NCBI RefSeq assembly: GCF_029109325.1 | Contig: NZ_JAQKQJ010000012.1 | Coordinates: 62,001 to 126,000 of the forward strand | Direction of reading: 5' to 3' | DNA length: 64,000 nt | Origin: Nodosilinea sp. PGN35 | GTDB taxonomy: Bacteria; Cyanobacteriota; Cyanobacteriia; Phormidesmidales; Phormidesmidaceae | Shown here: positions 8,715 to 17,326 of the stretch, in pieces | Layout: each line of letters begins with the position of its first letter | How positions within the stretch are numbered: position 1 is the first letter of the stretch | The notes under the pieces: model-generated | What the model saw: only the letters and a program-made list of their open reading frames with translations | Told to the model about the DNA's origin: nothing | The model's database searches: none | Program-made: the position numbers and the translations under genes

Positions 8715-9500
8715 TTAGAGGTGGGGGTGCTGGGCTTGCCACCAGGTGAGGCAGGTGGCGAGGGCGGCCGCCGGGCTGGGGCAGACTGCCGGGTAATCAA
8801 GGCGGGGGCGATTCAAAATGGTGAGGGAAACGCCGAGCTGTTCGGCGATCGCCCGTTTGGTGGTCTCCCCGCCAGGGCCACCGGAGGCTTTAGTGATGAC
8901 TCGCGTAATACCCCACTGCTGCCAGAGGGCGCGTTCCAGGTCGGCAGTAATAGGGGGGCGGAGGGCAATTAGGCGATCGGGGGTAAAACCTGCCTGTAGG
9001 GCGGCCTCTAGGGCCACAGGTGACGGCAAAATGCGGGCAAACAGGGTGGTTTTGGTTTGCCAGGGCATAAAATGCTGGAGCCAGCGATAGCCCAGGGTGA
9101 GCAACACCCGCTGCCCAACGAGAATATCGGGGGTCAGCAGTGCCGTCAGGTCACTGACATAGTGAAGGCGCGGATGAGGTGGATGGTCTATGGTGGGGCG
9201 CTCGTAGCGCCAGTAGGGGAGGTTGAGAGCTTGGGTGACGGCGATCGCCCCCTTTGAAATTTCCACCGCAAACGGATGGGACACATCCAACACCGCCCCA
9301 ATGTCCTCACCCCGAATAAACTCCCACAGCGCCTCCACCGCCAAGGCCCCCACCCGCACCCTCAGAGTCGCGCTCTCCTGGTAGGAGTGCCGTGCGACCT
9401 CTGTTGTCACCGTCACCACGCAGGGTACCCCTGCCGCCGCCAGCGCCGTTGCCAGCGCCACCGCCTCCCCCGTTCCCCCAATCACCCACAACGCCCCCAT
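8715..9500 (-). CDS. cobK: Precorrin-6A reductase (CobK/CbiJ)
   Basis: NAD(P)H-dependent reductase of the corrin ring in cobalamin biosynthesis (precorrin-6A to dihydro-precorrin-6A). It has the family's N-terminal nucleotide loop ALWVIGGTGEAVALA, the conserved LDVSHPFAVEIS segment (about residue 75), LTLGYRWLQHF, a LFARILPSP segment, and the late KASGGPGGETTKRAIAEQL motif. Length (261 aa) matches the family. The ATG at 9500 is chosen over a TTG two codons upstream. No other cobalamin gene or cobalamin riboswitch is visible nearby, so it stands alone, as is common in cyanobacteria where these genes are scattered. It is flanked on both sides by low-complexity tracts. Confidence 0.88.
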   Translation of the reverse strand: MGALWVIGGTGEAVALATALAAAGVPCVVTVTTEVARHSYQESATLRVRVGALAVEALWEFIRGEDIGAVLDVSHPFAVEISKGAIAVTQALNLPYWRYERPTIDHPPHPRLHYVSDLTALLTPDILVGQRVLLTLGYRWLQHFMPWQTKTTLFARILPSPVALEAALQAGFTPDRLIALRPPITADLERALWQQWGITRVITKASGGPGGETTKRAIAEQLGVSLTILNRPRLDYPAVCPSPAAALATCLTWWQAQHPHL

Positions 9501-9529
9501 CTTCAATCTCCCCGCTTGTCTCCTTTACT

Positions 9530-9620
9530 CTTTCCCTCAACCCAAAACCCAACACCCAAAACCCAAAACCCAAAACCCTCAACCCAAAACTCCCCCACCC
9601 TCCCCCATCTGCTACCCTTT
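9530..9620. repeat. C-rich AACCCAAAA short tandem repeats upstream of murT
   Basis: At least four near-identical heptamer-like units (AACCCAA/AAACCCA) run in tandem at about 9538-9590 and are followed by CCCCCACCCTCCCCC. The tract lies between divergent cobK and murT, so it occupies both promoters. It mirrors the G-rich tract at 8588-8714. Cyanobacterial genomes carry short tandemly repeated repetitive sequences of this kind; a regulatory role is not shown. Confidence 0.65.
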
Positions 9621-9645
9621 CCCTCATAATCTGCCTGCCCTGGCT

Positions 9646-10962
9646 ATGAACCAACTGCTGCTGATTCCCATCGTTGCCTTTGCCAAGCTGCTTACCCTGG
9701 CCCTGCGATTGTCAGGGCGCGGCTCGGGTACCGCGCTGCCGGGCTATTTAATTGGTCGCTACTTCCCCTTTGTGCTAGAAGCTCTAGTCAGCCAAATTCC
9801 CGTGGTGGTGGTGATTACCGGCACCAACGGCAAGACTACCAGCCAGACCATGCTCAGCGCCGTGCTCGATCAGGTGCCGGAGGCTAAGGTACTGCGCAAC
9901 AAAGCCGGGGCCAACCTCAGCCAGGGTATTTTGTCAGAGCTGCTGAAGCAGAGCAACGCCCTGGGACAGCTCGATTTCACCCACGCCGTCCTAGAGATAG
10001 AAGAAGCCACCCTGCCCCGCATCGCTGCCCTACTTAAACCCGACATCATCGCTGTCACCAACCTCTACCGCGACCAGCTCGACGCCTACGGCGAAATCGA
10101 TCGCACCGAGAAGCTGATTCGCGACGGCATTGCCCAGTGCCCCACTGCTGCCGTTGTGGTCAACGGCGATGACCCCCGCACCTCCCGCCTTACCCAGGGG
10201 CTGGGCAACGCTACTTACTATATGTCTCTAGCACCCGAGTACGCCCGGTTCTTGCCCTACGAGGGCAAGCTCAACCGCCGGAATGTAGACAGTCAGGGGC
10301 TGGAAGCCACTAACATTTGCATCAATGAAGACCTGACCACCGATTTCTCGGTGCAGGGTCTAATGAATGGTGAGGCTATAAATCTGCCACGGGCTACGAC
10401 TGTATCGCCGGGATTTTTCCATGTATATAACGGGCTGACGGCGATCGCGATCGCCCACCTGCTCGGCATCGACGGCCCCACCGCTGCCGCTGGGCTTCAG
10501 GCATTTAAACCCGCCTTTGGCCGAGGCGAAATTCTCACCCGCCAGCAGGACAGCAAACAGGTCAACTACCGGCTGCTGCTGATCAAAAATCCCGCCAGCT
10601 TTAGCCTCAGCCTAGAGCTGTTGCGAAATATCCCCGCCCTCAAGCTAATTTTGGCCATCAACGACAACACCGCCGACAGCAAAGATGTCTCCTGGCTGTG
10701 GGACAGCGAAGTAGAACGCCTCAATCAGGCCGACATCGACTGGGTTCTCTGTACCGGCCTGCGGGCTAAGGATATGGTCGTGCGGCTCAAGTACGCCCTG
10801 AATACCCCTCCCGGCCCCATCCCGGCTATAGAATCGATCCGCCAGGCGATTGATTTATCGTTTGAGCAGTCCAATTCGGGCGACACCGTATTTGTGCTGC
10901 CGACCTACACCGCCATGCTCGAATTCCGCAAGCTCATGGGCAAGACCCTGGATGTGGTTTAA
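9646..10962 (+). CDS. murT: MurT-like Mur ligase (lipid II isoglutaminyl synthase subunit)
   Basis: Mur-ligase-family ATPase that, with GatD, amidates the D-glutamate of peptidoglycan stem peptides to D-isoglutamine. A hydrophobic N-terminus (about residues 1-25) precedes the ATP-binding loop GTNGKTT (59-65). The central domain has AVLEIEEATLPRI and TNLYRDQLDAYGE; the C-terminal ~150 residues are the DUF1727-type domain (ILAINDNTADSKDVSWLWD). Firmicute MurT carries a four-Cys zinc ribbon after the NGDDP motif. Here the equivalent segment (about 175-225) has essentially no cysteines, so the ribbon is missing. The ATG at 9646 follows the C-rich tract and has no clear ribosome site. gatD follows 89 bases downstream on the same strand, supporting the assignment. 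Confidence 0.85.
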   Translation: MNQLLLIPIVAFAKLLTLALRLSGRGSGTALPGYLIGRYFPFVLEALVSQIPVVVVITGTNGKTTSQTMLSAVLDQVPEAKVLRNKAGANLSQGILSELLKQSNALGQLDFTHAVLEIEEATLPRIAALLKPDIIAVTNLYRDQLDAYGEIDRTEKLIRDGIAQCPTAAVVVNGDDPRTSRLTQGLGNATYYMSLAPEYARFLPYEGKLNRRNVDSQGLEATNICINEDLTTDFSVQGLMNGEAINLPRATTVSPGFFHVYNGLTAIAIAHLLGIDGPTAAAGLQAFKPAFGRGEILTRQQDSKQVNYRLLLIKNPASFSLSLELLRNIPALKLILAINDNTADSKDVSWLWDSEVERLNQADIDWVLCTGLRAKDMVVRLKYALNTPPGPIPAIESIRQAIDLSFEQSNSGDTVFVLPTYTAMLEFRKLMGKTLDVV

Positions 10963-10963
10963 T

Positions 10964-11051
10964 TCATCCAAAATCCAAAATCGCCCATCCAAAATTTTCC
11001 CCAGGGCAGACACGTGGGTCTGCCCCTACGTACCCCTACCCCCACCCATTC
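10964..11051. repeat. Short repeat and hairpin between murT and gatD
   Basis: Contains CCAAAATCCAAAATC-like short repeats and a hairpin with arms GGGCAGAC (11004-11011) and GTCTGCCC (11018-11025), followed by CCCTACC(C) runs. It resembles the dispersed GGGCAGAC-type palindromes seen between genes in many cyanobacteria. There is no U run, so it is probably a repeat insertion rather than a terminator. Confidence 0.55.
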
Positions 11052-11840
11052 ATGGCCTACGCCCTCACCCTCACCCACCTCTACCCCGACCACCTCAACC
11101 TCTACGGCGACACCGGCAACCTCATCGTGCTGCGCCGCCGCTGCCAGTGGATGGGCATTGACTGCACCGTGAAGACCCTGACCATGGGGGAGGTCGCCCA
11201 GAGCGGTCAGACCGATCTCTACTTTATGGGCGGCGGTCAAGACACCGACCAGGTGGCGGTAGTTGAAGACTTTCACCAGCTCAAATCTGATGCGATTCGG
11301 GCCGATACCGAGGCGGGGGTGGTTTTTCTGGGCGTCTGCGGTGGCTACCAGCTGATGGGCAACACCTTTCTCATGGGCAATGGTGAAGCAACCCCTGGCC
11401 TGGGCATTATCAACGTCAACACCCGAGCACCGGGTACCGATGTTAAGCAGCGCTGTATCGGTAATTTAATTGCCGAAATCAACTCCACCGCCTACGCCGA
11501 GATGCAGACGATGTATACCACTCCCCACGCAATTCCCCGCACCCTGGTGGGGTTTGAAAACCACTCGGGCCAAACCTATTTGGGGGAGGGGGTGCAACCG
11601 CTGGCTAAAACCATTGCCGGGTTTGGCAACAACGCCACCGCCGAGTACGAAGGGGCGCGCTACAAGAACGTGTTTGGCAGCTACATGCACGGGTCGCTGC
11701 TGCCCAAAAACCCTCACTTTGCCGACTACCTGATCGGCCTGGCCCTGCGCCGCAGGTATCCTGAGGCCACCCTGCCCGTCCTGGGCGATACCGAAGAACT
11801 GGCTGCCCACGCCTACGTGGTGCAGCGCTACGGAGCGTAG
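11052..11840 (+). CDS. gatD: GatD-type glutamine amidotransferase (lipid II isoglutaminyl synthase subunit)
   Basis: Class I glutamine amidotransferase subunit that releases ammonia from glutamine for MurT. The nucleophile Cys96 lies in the elbow LGVCGGYQLMG, and the catalytic His213 in YMHGSLLPKNP; both are present. Other family features are the N-terminal LTLTHLYPDHLNLYGDTGN and DLYFMGGGQDTDQ. Length (262 aa) is slightly above the ~243 aa of the Staphylococcus enzyme. It follows murT in the same direction after an 89-base gap containing a repeat, so an operon is likely. MurT/GatD amidation is best known in Gram-positive bacteria; a function in cyanobacterial peptidoglycan is inferred. Confidence 0.87.
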   Translation: MAYALTLTHLYPDHLNLYGDTGNLIVLRRRCQWMGIDCTVKTLTMGEVAQSGQTDLYFMGGGQDTDQVAVVEDFHQLKSDAIRADTEAGVVFLGVCGGYQLMGNTFLMGNGEATPGLGIINVNTRAPGTDVKQRCIGNLIAEINSTAYAEMQTMYTTPHAIPRTLVGFENHSGQTYLGEGVQPLAKTIAGFGNNATAEYEGARYKNVFGSYMHGSLLPKNPHFADYLIGLALRRRYPEATLPVLGDTEELAAHAYVVQRYGA

Positions 11841-11903
11841 CGAGTTTTAGATTGGGAATTTTGGATTGTATAAAGTTCTTAGGATTGAAGGGGATAGCGC
11901 CCG

Positions 11904-12977
11904 GTGACAAAGGCAAACCCTAGGGTATTGGTGGGTAAGGCACCGCCTAAGAGTCCGTGGCTGGCGGTCAATCTGTCGGCGGCGCTGCCCGGCGTAGGGC
12001 AAATGTACGACGGCGCGATCGCCCGCGGTCTGGCAATGGCGATCGCCTTTTGGGGGCTGATTGCCTTTGTCTTTTGGTCGATCTTTGCCCCTAGGGGTAA
12101 CACCCTGGGGGGGCTGCTGACCCTGCTTCCTCTCCTGACGCTGTACGTTTTAAATCTGTGGGACAGCCACCACGCCGCTAAACAGGGCGTTAGTCTCGAC
12201 GAGTTCAGCCCCCTGCGCTATCAATCCAGAGATCCTTGGTACCCAGTGTTTCTCTCCCAAGTGCTGCCGGGGCTGGGGCATCTATTTTTACAAAAAGTCG
12301 CCCTGGGCGGCGTGCTGCTCATTTTAGGAGTTATTACCGCCTACCTGGCCAACTTCAACCCCGCGCTGCTGCCGTTGACCTCAATCCTCTGGGCCGCAGG
12401 CTGCGGCTTAGCCTATCGCTCCGCCCCGGCCCAGCAGCGGCAGTGGGGGCTACTGGCAGCCCTCCTGGTGGCGGTGATGGTCACCCGCTTTGCGGTCAGT
12501 TCCATCCCCTTTGTGGTTTACCAGCAGGTGGTGCAGTGCATTGTGCCCAGCGAGTCGATGCTGCCTACGCTTCAGGTGCGCGATCGCATCTTTGTCCGCC
12601 CTCGCCCCGCCGACCATCCCCTGACTGTGGGCGACATCATTGTGTTTTCAGATCCCGAGCGCACCCCGGCTGAGCAGGCCGGAGAACTTAAAAACTTGAT
12701 GGTAAAACGCGTCGTAGCCCTACCCGGTCAGCGGGTAGAGGTGCGCCGTGGTCAGGTGTGGCTAGACGGCACTCCCCTGGTCGAACCCTACCTAGAAGAG
12801 CCCATCCGCTACCAATGGGGGCCTGAAACTATTCCCCCCGGCCACCTGTTTGTGCTGGGGGACAACCGCAACAACAGCCGCGACTCCCACGTGTGGGGCT
12901 CCCTGCCCGGGGCCCACGTCGTCGGTAACGCCTACAAAATCTACTGGCCCCCGCAGCGGGTACAGCCGCTGCCTTAG
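11904..12977 (+). CDS. lepB: Signal peptidase I with extra N-terminal membrane domain
   Basis: Membrane serine protease that cleaves signal peptides from exported proteins. The C-terminal ~170 residues are a complete type I signal peptidase: nucleophile Ser218 in PSESMLPTL, general base Lys268 in LMVKRVVALPGQ, and the GDNRNNSRDSHVWG box. The N-terminal ~200 residues are unusual: about five hydrophobic segments containing two similar units, SAALPGVGQMYDGAIARG (residues 25-42) and VLPGLGHLFLQKVALGG (120-136), like the PGxGQ/HxY turn of TM2-type hairpins. Ordinary cyanobacterial signal peptidases are about 190-220 aa with one membrane segment, so this 357-aa form is a fusion. The start is a GTG, with AAGGGG roughly a dozen bases upstream. 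Confidence 0.87.
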   Translation: MTKANPRVLVGKAPPKSPWLAVNLSAALPGVGQMYDGAIARGLAMAIAFWGLIAFVFWSIFAPRGNTLGGLLTLLPLLTLYVLNLWDSHHAAKQGVSLDEFSPLRYQSRDPWYPVFLSQVLPGLGHLFLQKVALGGVLLILGVITAYLANFNPALLPLTSILWAAGCGLAYRSAPAQQRQWGLLAALLVAVMVTRFAVSSIPFVVYQQVVQCIVPSESMLPTLQVRDRIFVRPRPADHPLTVGDIIVFSDPERTPAEQAGELKNLMVKRVVALPGQRVEVRRGQVWLDGTPLVEPYLEEPIRYQWGPETIPPGHLFVLGDNRNNSRDSHVWGSLPGAHVVGNAYKIYWPPQRVQPLP

Positions 12978-13607
12978 TCAGGGGAATCCCGTAGGTCAAC
13001 TATACTTTCGCCGCTAAATTTTAGGCCTTCAAAACCATGGCCCTGCTGATGTTAGGCCAATCCTCTGTGGGGGTACCCTGGGGTTGATCTTGACATGAAG
13101 GAGAATAGCCTGAATAGTTCCCGCTATGTTTATGGGGTTTTTACATGCCCACTGATTGACTTTATTGATTGCTCACAATGATAGTCCGGGTCAGGGCTAA
13201 GCTAGCCAACAGGCGAATCTCAAAAAACCTGAATACGTATATCGTCACCGCAGAAAAAGGCCTCTTGCCATACCTGACCATGTAACTACATTCTGACCAC
13301 GGCTTAACTGGCTCTAAAGTTCACAACTTCATGATCAAGTTAAAAACTTGTTAATGCAATTGAAGATACAAGTGGAGTTTAAAAGCCTGGCATAAACTAC
13401 AGCAAGAATACTTAAGTTGAAGGCTCGCCCAATCCAGTCTGGTTTCTGAGCCCTGTGACTTAGCAAGTTTTCTCCGAAATGAGGATCTCAAATTGGTAAA
13501 GCGGATCTACCGAAACAAATGAATTGGAATTTGGCTCAGCTTCCGTAAGTTGAGTGCGTCGGTTCGAAAGCCAGAACTTCCTAGTTTTATTAGTTTCTAG
13601 AGGGTTT
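12978..13607. other. Gene-free leader region upstream of the sugar-nucleotide operon
   Basis: About 630 bases, AT-richer than the flanking genes, with no coding potential that I can support. It should contain the promoter of the rfbF operon; one candidate at 13090-13118 is listed separately. If that promoter is used, the 5' untranslated leader would be nearly 500 bases. No terminator hairpin for the signal peptidase gene is obvious. Confidence 0.4.
13090..13118 (+). promoter_or_regulatory. Candidate sigma-70-type promoter upstream of rfbF
   Basis: A perfect -35 box TTGACA (13090-13095) is followed after 17 bases by AATAGT (13113-13118), a four-of-six match to the -10 consensus. It lies about 490 bases before the rfbF start, so assignment to that operon is tentative. 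Confidence 0.35.
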
Positions 13608-14381
13608 ATGAAAGCAGTTATATTAGCGGGCGGTTTGGGTACTCGTTTAAGCGAAGAGACCAGTATCAAACCCAAGCCTATGGTTGAGGTTGGGGGCTAC
13701 CCCATCCTTTGGCACATCATGAAAATCTATGCTGCCCACGGCATCAACGACTTCATTGTTTGCTGTGGCTACAAAGGTTATGTCATCAAAGAGTATTTTG
13801 CCAACTACTTTTTGCACATGTCAGATGTGACCTTTGATCTGCGCTACAACCAAATGAATATCCACAATGGCAAAGCCGAGCCGTGGAAAGTCACCCTCAT
13901 CGATACCGGTGCCTCGACCATGACCGGTGGTCGCCTAAAGCGGGTGCGCGAATACATTGGTTCTGAGCCATTCTGCTTCACCTACGGGGATGGCGTTAGC
14001 AACGTAAACGTCACTGAACTGATCAAATTTCACGAGGCGCAGGGCACCCTGGCTACGCTCACCGCAGTCAAGCCCCCCGGTCGATTTGGGGCCATCTCTC
14101 TCCACGAAGGGCAGACCACGATCGCATCTTTTGCTGAAAAAGCCGACGGTGACGAAGCCTATGTCAACGGGGGCTATTTTGTCCTAGACCCTCAAGTTAT
14201 CGACTTTATCACCGATGACGACGTCATGTGGGAGCACGAACCCCTGACTAAACTTGCCGAGATGGGTCAGCTGTCAGCCTATCGGCACGACGGCTTCTGG
14301 CAACCCATGGATACGCTTCGAGACAAAAACAACCTTGAAGGACTGTGGAAATCTGGGGAAGCTCCCTGGAAGGTTTGGTAA
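13608..14381 (+). CDS. rfbF: Glucose-1-phosphate cytidylyltransferase
   Basis: Makes CDP-glucose from glucose 1-phosphate and CTP, the entry step to CDP-linked deoxy sugars for surface polysaccharides. The nucleotidyltransferase signature [16 protein letters not shown], followed by [18 protein letters not shown], opens the protein, and the RfbF pattern [14 protein letters not shown] and [17 protein letters not shown] is present. Length (258 aa) is standard. The ATG at 13608 (MKAVILAGG) with TAGAGGG upstream is preferred over an 18-codon longer frame. The usual partner, CDP-glucose 4,6-dehydratase (RfbG), is absent from this cluster. First gene of an apparent operon with the LhgO-like oxidase and two epimerases. 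Confidence 0.92.
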   Translation: MKAVILAGGLGTRLSEETSIKPKPMVEVGGYPILWHIMKIYAAHGINDFIVCCGYKGYVIKEYFANYFLHMSDVTFDLRYNQMNIHNGKAEPWKVTLIDTGASTMTGGRLKRVREYIGSEPFCFTYGDGVSNVNVTELIKFHEAQGTLATLTAVKPPGRFGAISLHEGQTTIASFAEKADGDEAYVNGGYFVLDPQVIDFITDDDVMWEHEPLTKLAEMGQLSAYRHDGFWQPMDTLRDKNNLEGLWKSGEAPWKVW

Positions 14382-14435
14382 CTCAACCTTTGCGTTTCAC
14401 GACAGCCTGCATAACTGCACAATAGAGCAAACATA

Positions 14436-15656
14436 ATGTCCAACACCTACGACTACGCCATTGTTGGCGGTGGCATTGTGGGCTTGGCTACAGCCATGAA
14501 GCTGAGCCAAATGGTTCCCAGCGCCAAAATCACCGTCATTGAAAAAGAATCCTCCTGGGCCTATCACCAGACCGGCAACAACAGCGGAGTCATTCACTCC
14601 GGTATCTACTACAAGCCTGGCAGCTTTAAAGCAAAATTTAGCCGGGCCGGCTGTCAGTCAATGGTGGATTTTTGCCGCCAGCACGATATCCCTTACGATG
14701 TCTGTGGTAAGGTAATTGTCGCGACTCAAGAGAAGGAACTGCCGCTTTTAGAAAATCTTTTTCAGCGCGGTCTTCAGAACGAAATTCCCGTCTCCAAGAT
14801 CACGCCAGCGCAGGTTCGAGAGATTGAGCCCTACGTTAGCTGCATTGCCGCAGTCAAGGTAGACTCTACCGGCATCGTCAACTACAAAGCGGTCTGCCAA
14901 AAGTACATTGAAATCATTCAGCAAGCCGACAATGATCTCCGCCTAAATACCAAAGTTCTGGGTATTTCTCTAGAGCCGCAAAACGTAGTTCTAGAAACTA
15001 ACAAAGGCACCATTAAGGCAAAGTTTTTGATTAACTGTGCCGGGCTGTTCTCAGACCGAGTGGCTCAAATGGCCAATCTCAAGCCGTCGGCCAAGATTGT
15101 GCCTTTTCGCGGTGAGTACTACGAGCTGGTGCCCGAGAAGCGGCATATGGTCAACACCCTGATCTATCCGGTACCCAACCCCAGTTTCCCCTTCCTGGGG
15201 GTGCACTTCACCAAAATGATTGACGGCAGCGTTCACGCTGGGCCTAATGCTGTCCTCAGTCTGAAGCGGGAAGGCTACAAAAAGACGGATTTTGACCTGA
15301 AAGACTTTGCTGAGGTGATGGCCTATCCAGGTTTCTGGAAGCTGGCCTCAAAGCACGCGGATGAAGGTATCCGCGAGATTGTTCGCTCCTTCAGCAAAGC
15401 GGCTTTTGTCAAAAGCCTGCAACGCCTCATTCCAGAGGTTCGCAGTGAAGACGTTGTCCCCACCCACGCCGGGGTACGGGCTCAAGCGCTGATGAACAAC
15501 GGCAGCCTGGTTGATGATTTCCTCATCGTCAACGGAGAGCGGTCAATTCACGTCCTGAATGCGCCCTCTCCAGCTGCCACATCGTCTTTGGAAATTGGTA
15601 AAGAGGTGGCCTCTCAAGTGGTCAATGCCACCGCTCCAACCTCTGTCGCACTCTAG
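14436..15656 (+). CDS. lhgO: L-2-hydroxyglutarate oxidase-like FAD-dependent oxidoreductase
   Basis: FAD-dependent oxidase of the LhgO/DAO family, which oxidises L-2-hydroxyglutarate or a related 2-hydroxy acid. The N-terminal Rossmann motif is YAIVGGGIVGLATA. The family signature HQTGNNSGVIHSGIYY comes next, and the C-terminus has VPTHAGVRAQALMNNGSLV and HVLNAPSPAATSSLEIG. Length (406 aa) fits. Its position between rfbF and sugar epimerases, 54 bases after rfbF, suggests a role in making or modifying an unusual sugar or acid substituent rather than central 2-hydroxyglutarate repair; that is an inference. LhgO-like genes do recur in bacterial polysaccharide loci. Confidence 0.82.
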   Translation: MSNTYDYAIVGGGIVGLATAMKLSQMVPSAKITVIEKESSWAYHQTGNNSGVIHSGIYYKPGSFKAKFSRAGCQSMVDFCRQHDIPYDVCGKVIVATQEKELPLLENLFQRGLQNEIPVSKITPAQVREIEPYVSCIAAVKVDSTGIVNYKAVCQKYIEIIQQADNDLRLNTKVLGISLEPQNVVLETNKGTIKAKFLINCAGLFSDRVAQMANLKPSAKIVPFRGEYYELVPEKRHMVNTLIYPVPNPSFPFLGVHFTKMIDGSVHAGPNAVLSLKREGYKKTDFDLKDFAEVMAYPGFWKLASKHADEGIREIVRSFSKAAFVKSLQRLIPEVRSEDVVPTHAGVRAQALMNNGSLVDDFLIVNGERSIHVLNAPSPAATSSLEIGKEVASQVVNATAPTSVAL

Positions 15657-15680
15657 TCACAATCAAACAGGAATTCACCC

Positions 15681-16706
15681 ATGAAAGTATTGGTTACTGG
15701 TACAGAAGGCTATCTCGGCTGTCTGCTGGCACCGTTGCTCCTGCAGAAGGGCCATGATGTTGTCGGCGTTGACACGGGTTTCTATAAAGCTGGATGGCTT
15801 TACAACGGCATCAACTCATCGGCTAAAACCCTCAACAAAGATATTCGCCACATTGAGGCTGCCGATCTTGAGGGGGTAGAAGCCATTGTTCATATGGCAG
15901 AACTCTCTAACGATCCTCTGGGTAAGCTTGCCCCCAACATTACCTATGACATCAACCACAAAGGGTCTGTGCGCCTAGCAGAACTAGCTAAAGCCGCTGG
16001 GGTACGTCGGTTTGTCTACATGTCATCCTGTAGCGTTTACGGGGTCGCTGAAGGCGATGACTACGTCACCGAGGAGTCTGAGGTTAACCCTCAAACCGCC
16101 TACGCTAAGTGCAAAACCCTTGTAGAGCAAGATCTCAAGCCGATGGCGGACGACGACTTCTCTCCCACCTTCATGCGGAATGCCACTGCCTACGGGGCAT
16201 CGCCTCGCATGCGCTTTGACATTGTGCTCAACAACCTCTCGGGGCTGGCCTGGACCACCAAAGAAATTCGCATGACCAGCGATGGTACTCCCTGGCGTCC
16301 CCTGGTGCACGGTTTGGATATTGCTAAGTCAATTATCTGCGCCCTCGAAGCTCCCCGCGATATTGTTCACAATCAGGTTTTCAACGTCGGCGACACCAAC
16401 CACAACTACCAGGTGCGTGAAATCGCCACGATTGTTGCAGAGACTTTCCCTGACTGTCAGCTGAGCTTCGGCAAGCCCGATACCGACAATCGCAGCTATC
16501 GCGTATCCTTCGACAAAATCAACAGCCTGCTGCCCGGCTTTAAGTGCGACTGGGATGCCAAGCGTGGTGCAGAGCAACTTCTGAAGGTGTTCCAGCAAAT
16601 TGATATGACCGAAGAGATGTTTACCTCTCGCGGGTTTACCCGTCTCAAGCAGCTGGAGTACCTGATTCGTACTCAGCAAATCGATAAAGATTTCTTCTGG
16701 AGCTAG
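15681..16706 (+). CDS. NAD-dependent sugar-nucleotide epimerase/dehydratase (extended SDR)
   Basis: Extended short-chain dehydrogenase/reductase acting on a nucleotide sugar. The glycine-rich NAD loop GTEGYLG is at residues 7-13, followed by DxD-like acidic VDTGFY. The catalytic triad is represented by SSCSVYG and YAKCK (Tyr-x3-Lys). Late motifs (RPLVHGLDIAKSI, QVFNVGDTNHNYQV) are typical of epimerases in surface-sugar loci. Length 341 aa. It starts 25 bases after the LhgO-like gene and ends 2 bases before the rfbC-like gene, so tight co-transcription is likely. It could act as the missing 4,6-dehydratase, a 4-epimerase or a reductase; sequence alone does not say which. Confidence 0.82.
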   Translation: MKVLVTGTEGYLGCLLAPLLLQKGHDVVGVDTGFYKAGWLYNGINSSAKTLNKDIRHIEAADLEGVEAIVHMAELSNDPLGKLAPNITYDINHKGSVRLAELAKAAGVRRFVYMSSCSVYGVAEGDDYVTEESEVNPQTAYAKCKTLVEQDLKPMADDDFSPTFMRNATAYGASPRMRFDIVLNNLSGLAWTTKEIRMTSDGTPWRPLVHGLDIAKSIICALEAPRDIVHNQVFNVGDTNHNYQVREIATIVAETFPDCQLSFGKPDTDNRSYRVSFDKINSLLPGFKCDWDAKRGAEQLLKVFQQIDMTEEMFTSRGFTRLKQLEYLIRTQQIDKDFFWS

Positions 16707-16708
16707 CC

Positions 16709-17239
16709 ATGATTTTTGAGGCAACTAATCTTAAAGATGCTTTTGTCATCGATCTTGAAATTCGCAGCGATGATCGGGGTGGCTTTGCTCGTACTTTCTG
16801 CGCCAAAGAGTTTGAAGAGCATGGGTTAAAGCCCATGGTCGCTCAGTGCAACATGTCCTTCAACTACAAAAAGGGCACCCTGCGCGGGATGCATTACCAA
16901 CTGGCCCCGGCCGCCGAGACCAAGCTGGTGCGCTGCACCCGTGGCGCTATCTACGATGTCATCATCGACATTCGCCCCGATTCGCCGACCTATATGCAGC
17001 ACTTTGGTGTTGAGCTGACCGCTGACAATCGCAAGGCGCTGTACGTCCCCGAGCTGTTTGCCCACGGCTATCAGGCGTTGACCGACGATGCCGAAGTGAT
17101 TTATCAGGTGGGTGAATTTTATGCGCCCGGCTATGAACAGGGCATTCGTTACGATGACCCCACCTTTGGCATTGACTGGCCAATTCCCGTGACGGTTATT
17201 TCTGAGAAAGATGCTAAATGGCCTCCCTTTAAGGGCTAG
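16709..17239 (+). CDS. rfbC: dTDP-4-dehydrorhamnose 3,5-epimerase-like protein
   Basis: Cupin-fold epimerase of the RmlC/RfbC family, acting at C3 and/or C5 of a nucleotide 4-keto sugar. Visible family features are SDDRGGFARTFCAKEF, GTLRGMHYQL (catalytic His in RGMHYQ), GAIYDVIIDIRPDSPTY, and the ALYVPELFAHGYQALTDD segment. Length (176 aa) is close to the usual 180-190. It begins two bases after the preceding epimerase gene. A strong intrinsic terminator follows at 17250-17286, so this is probably the last gene of the rfbF transcript. Because CDP-glucose is made upstream, the substrate may be a CDP-sugar rather than dTDP-rhamnose. Confidence 0.85.
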   Translation: MIFEATNLKDAFVIDLEIRSDDRGGFARTFCAKEFEEHGLKPMVAQCNMSFNYKKGTLRGMHYQLAPAAETKLVRCTRGAIYDVIIDIRPDSPTYMQHFGVELTADNRKALYVPELFAHGYQALTDDAEVIYQVGEFYAPGYEQGIRYDDPTFGIDWPIPVTVISEKDAKWPPFKG

Positions 17240-17249
17240 GTAATTTTCT

Positions 17250-17286
17250 GCCAGTTCTTTGCTAAGCCAAAGAACTGGCCTTTCTT
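17250..17286 (+). terminator. Intrinsic terminator after the rfbC-like gene
   Basis: Perfect 12-bp stem (arms 17250-17261 and 17268-17279, arm GCCAGTTCTTTG) with a six-base loop, followed by CTTTCTT. It separates the rfbF-rfbC operon from the oxidoreductase gene at 17327. Confidence 0.85.
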
Positions 17287-17326
17287 AAGCTATTTCAAGC
17301 TAATCTATCGCTTAGGTTTAGACACC

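Noticed and set aside
8444..8800. Pro/Ser-rich minus-strand open frame overlapping the cobK end
   Set aside because: Product of the G-rich low-complexity tract; out of frame with cobK and without any domain.
9500..9645. Cobalamin riboswitch upstream of cobK
   Set aside because: The region is a C-rich short-repeat tract; none of the conserved cobalamin-riboswitch boxes is visible.
13554..13575. GGTTCGAA motif suggesting a tRNA T-loop
   Set aside because: No acceptor, D-arm or anticodon stem can be built around it.
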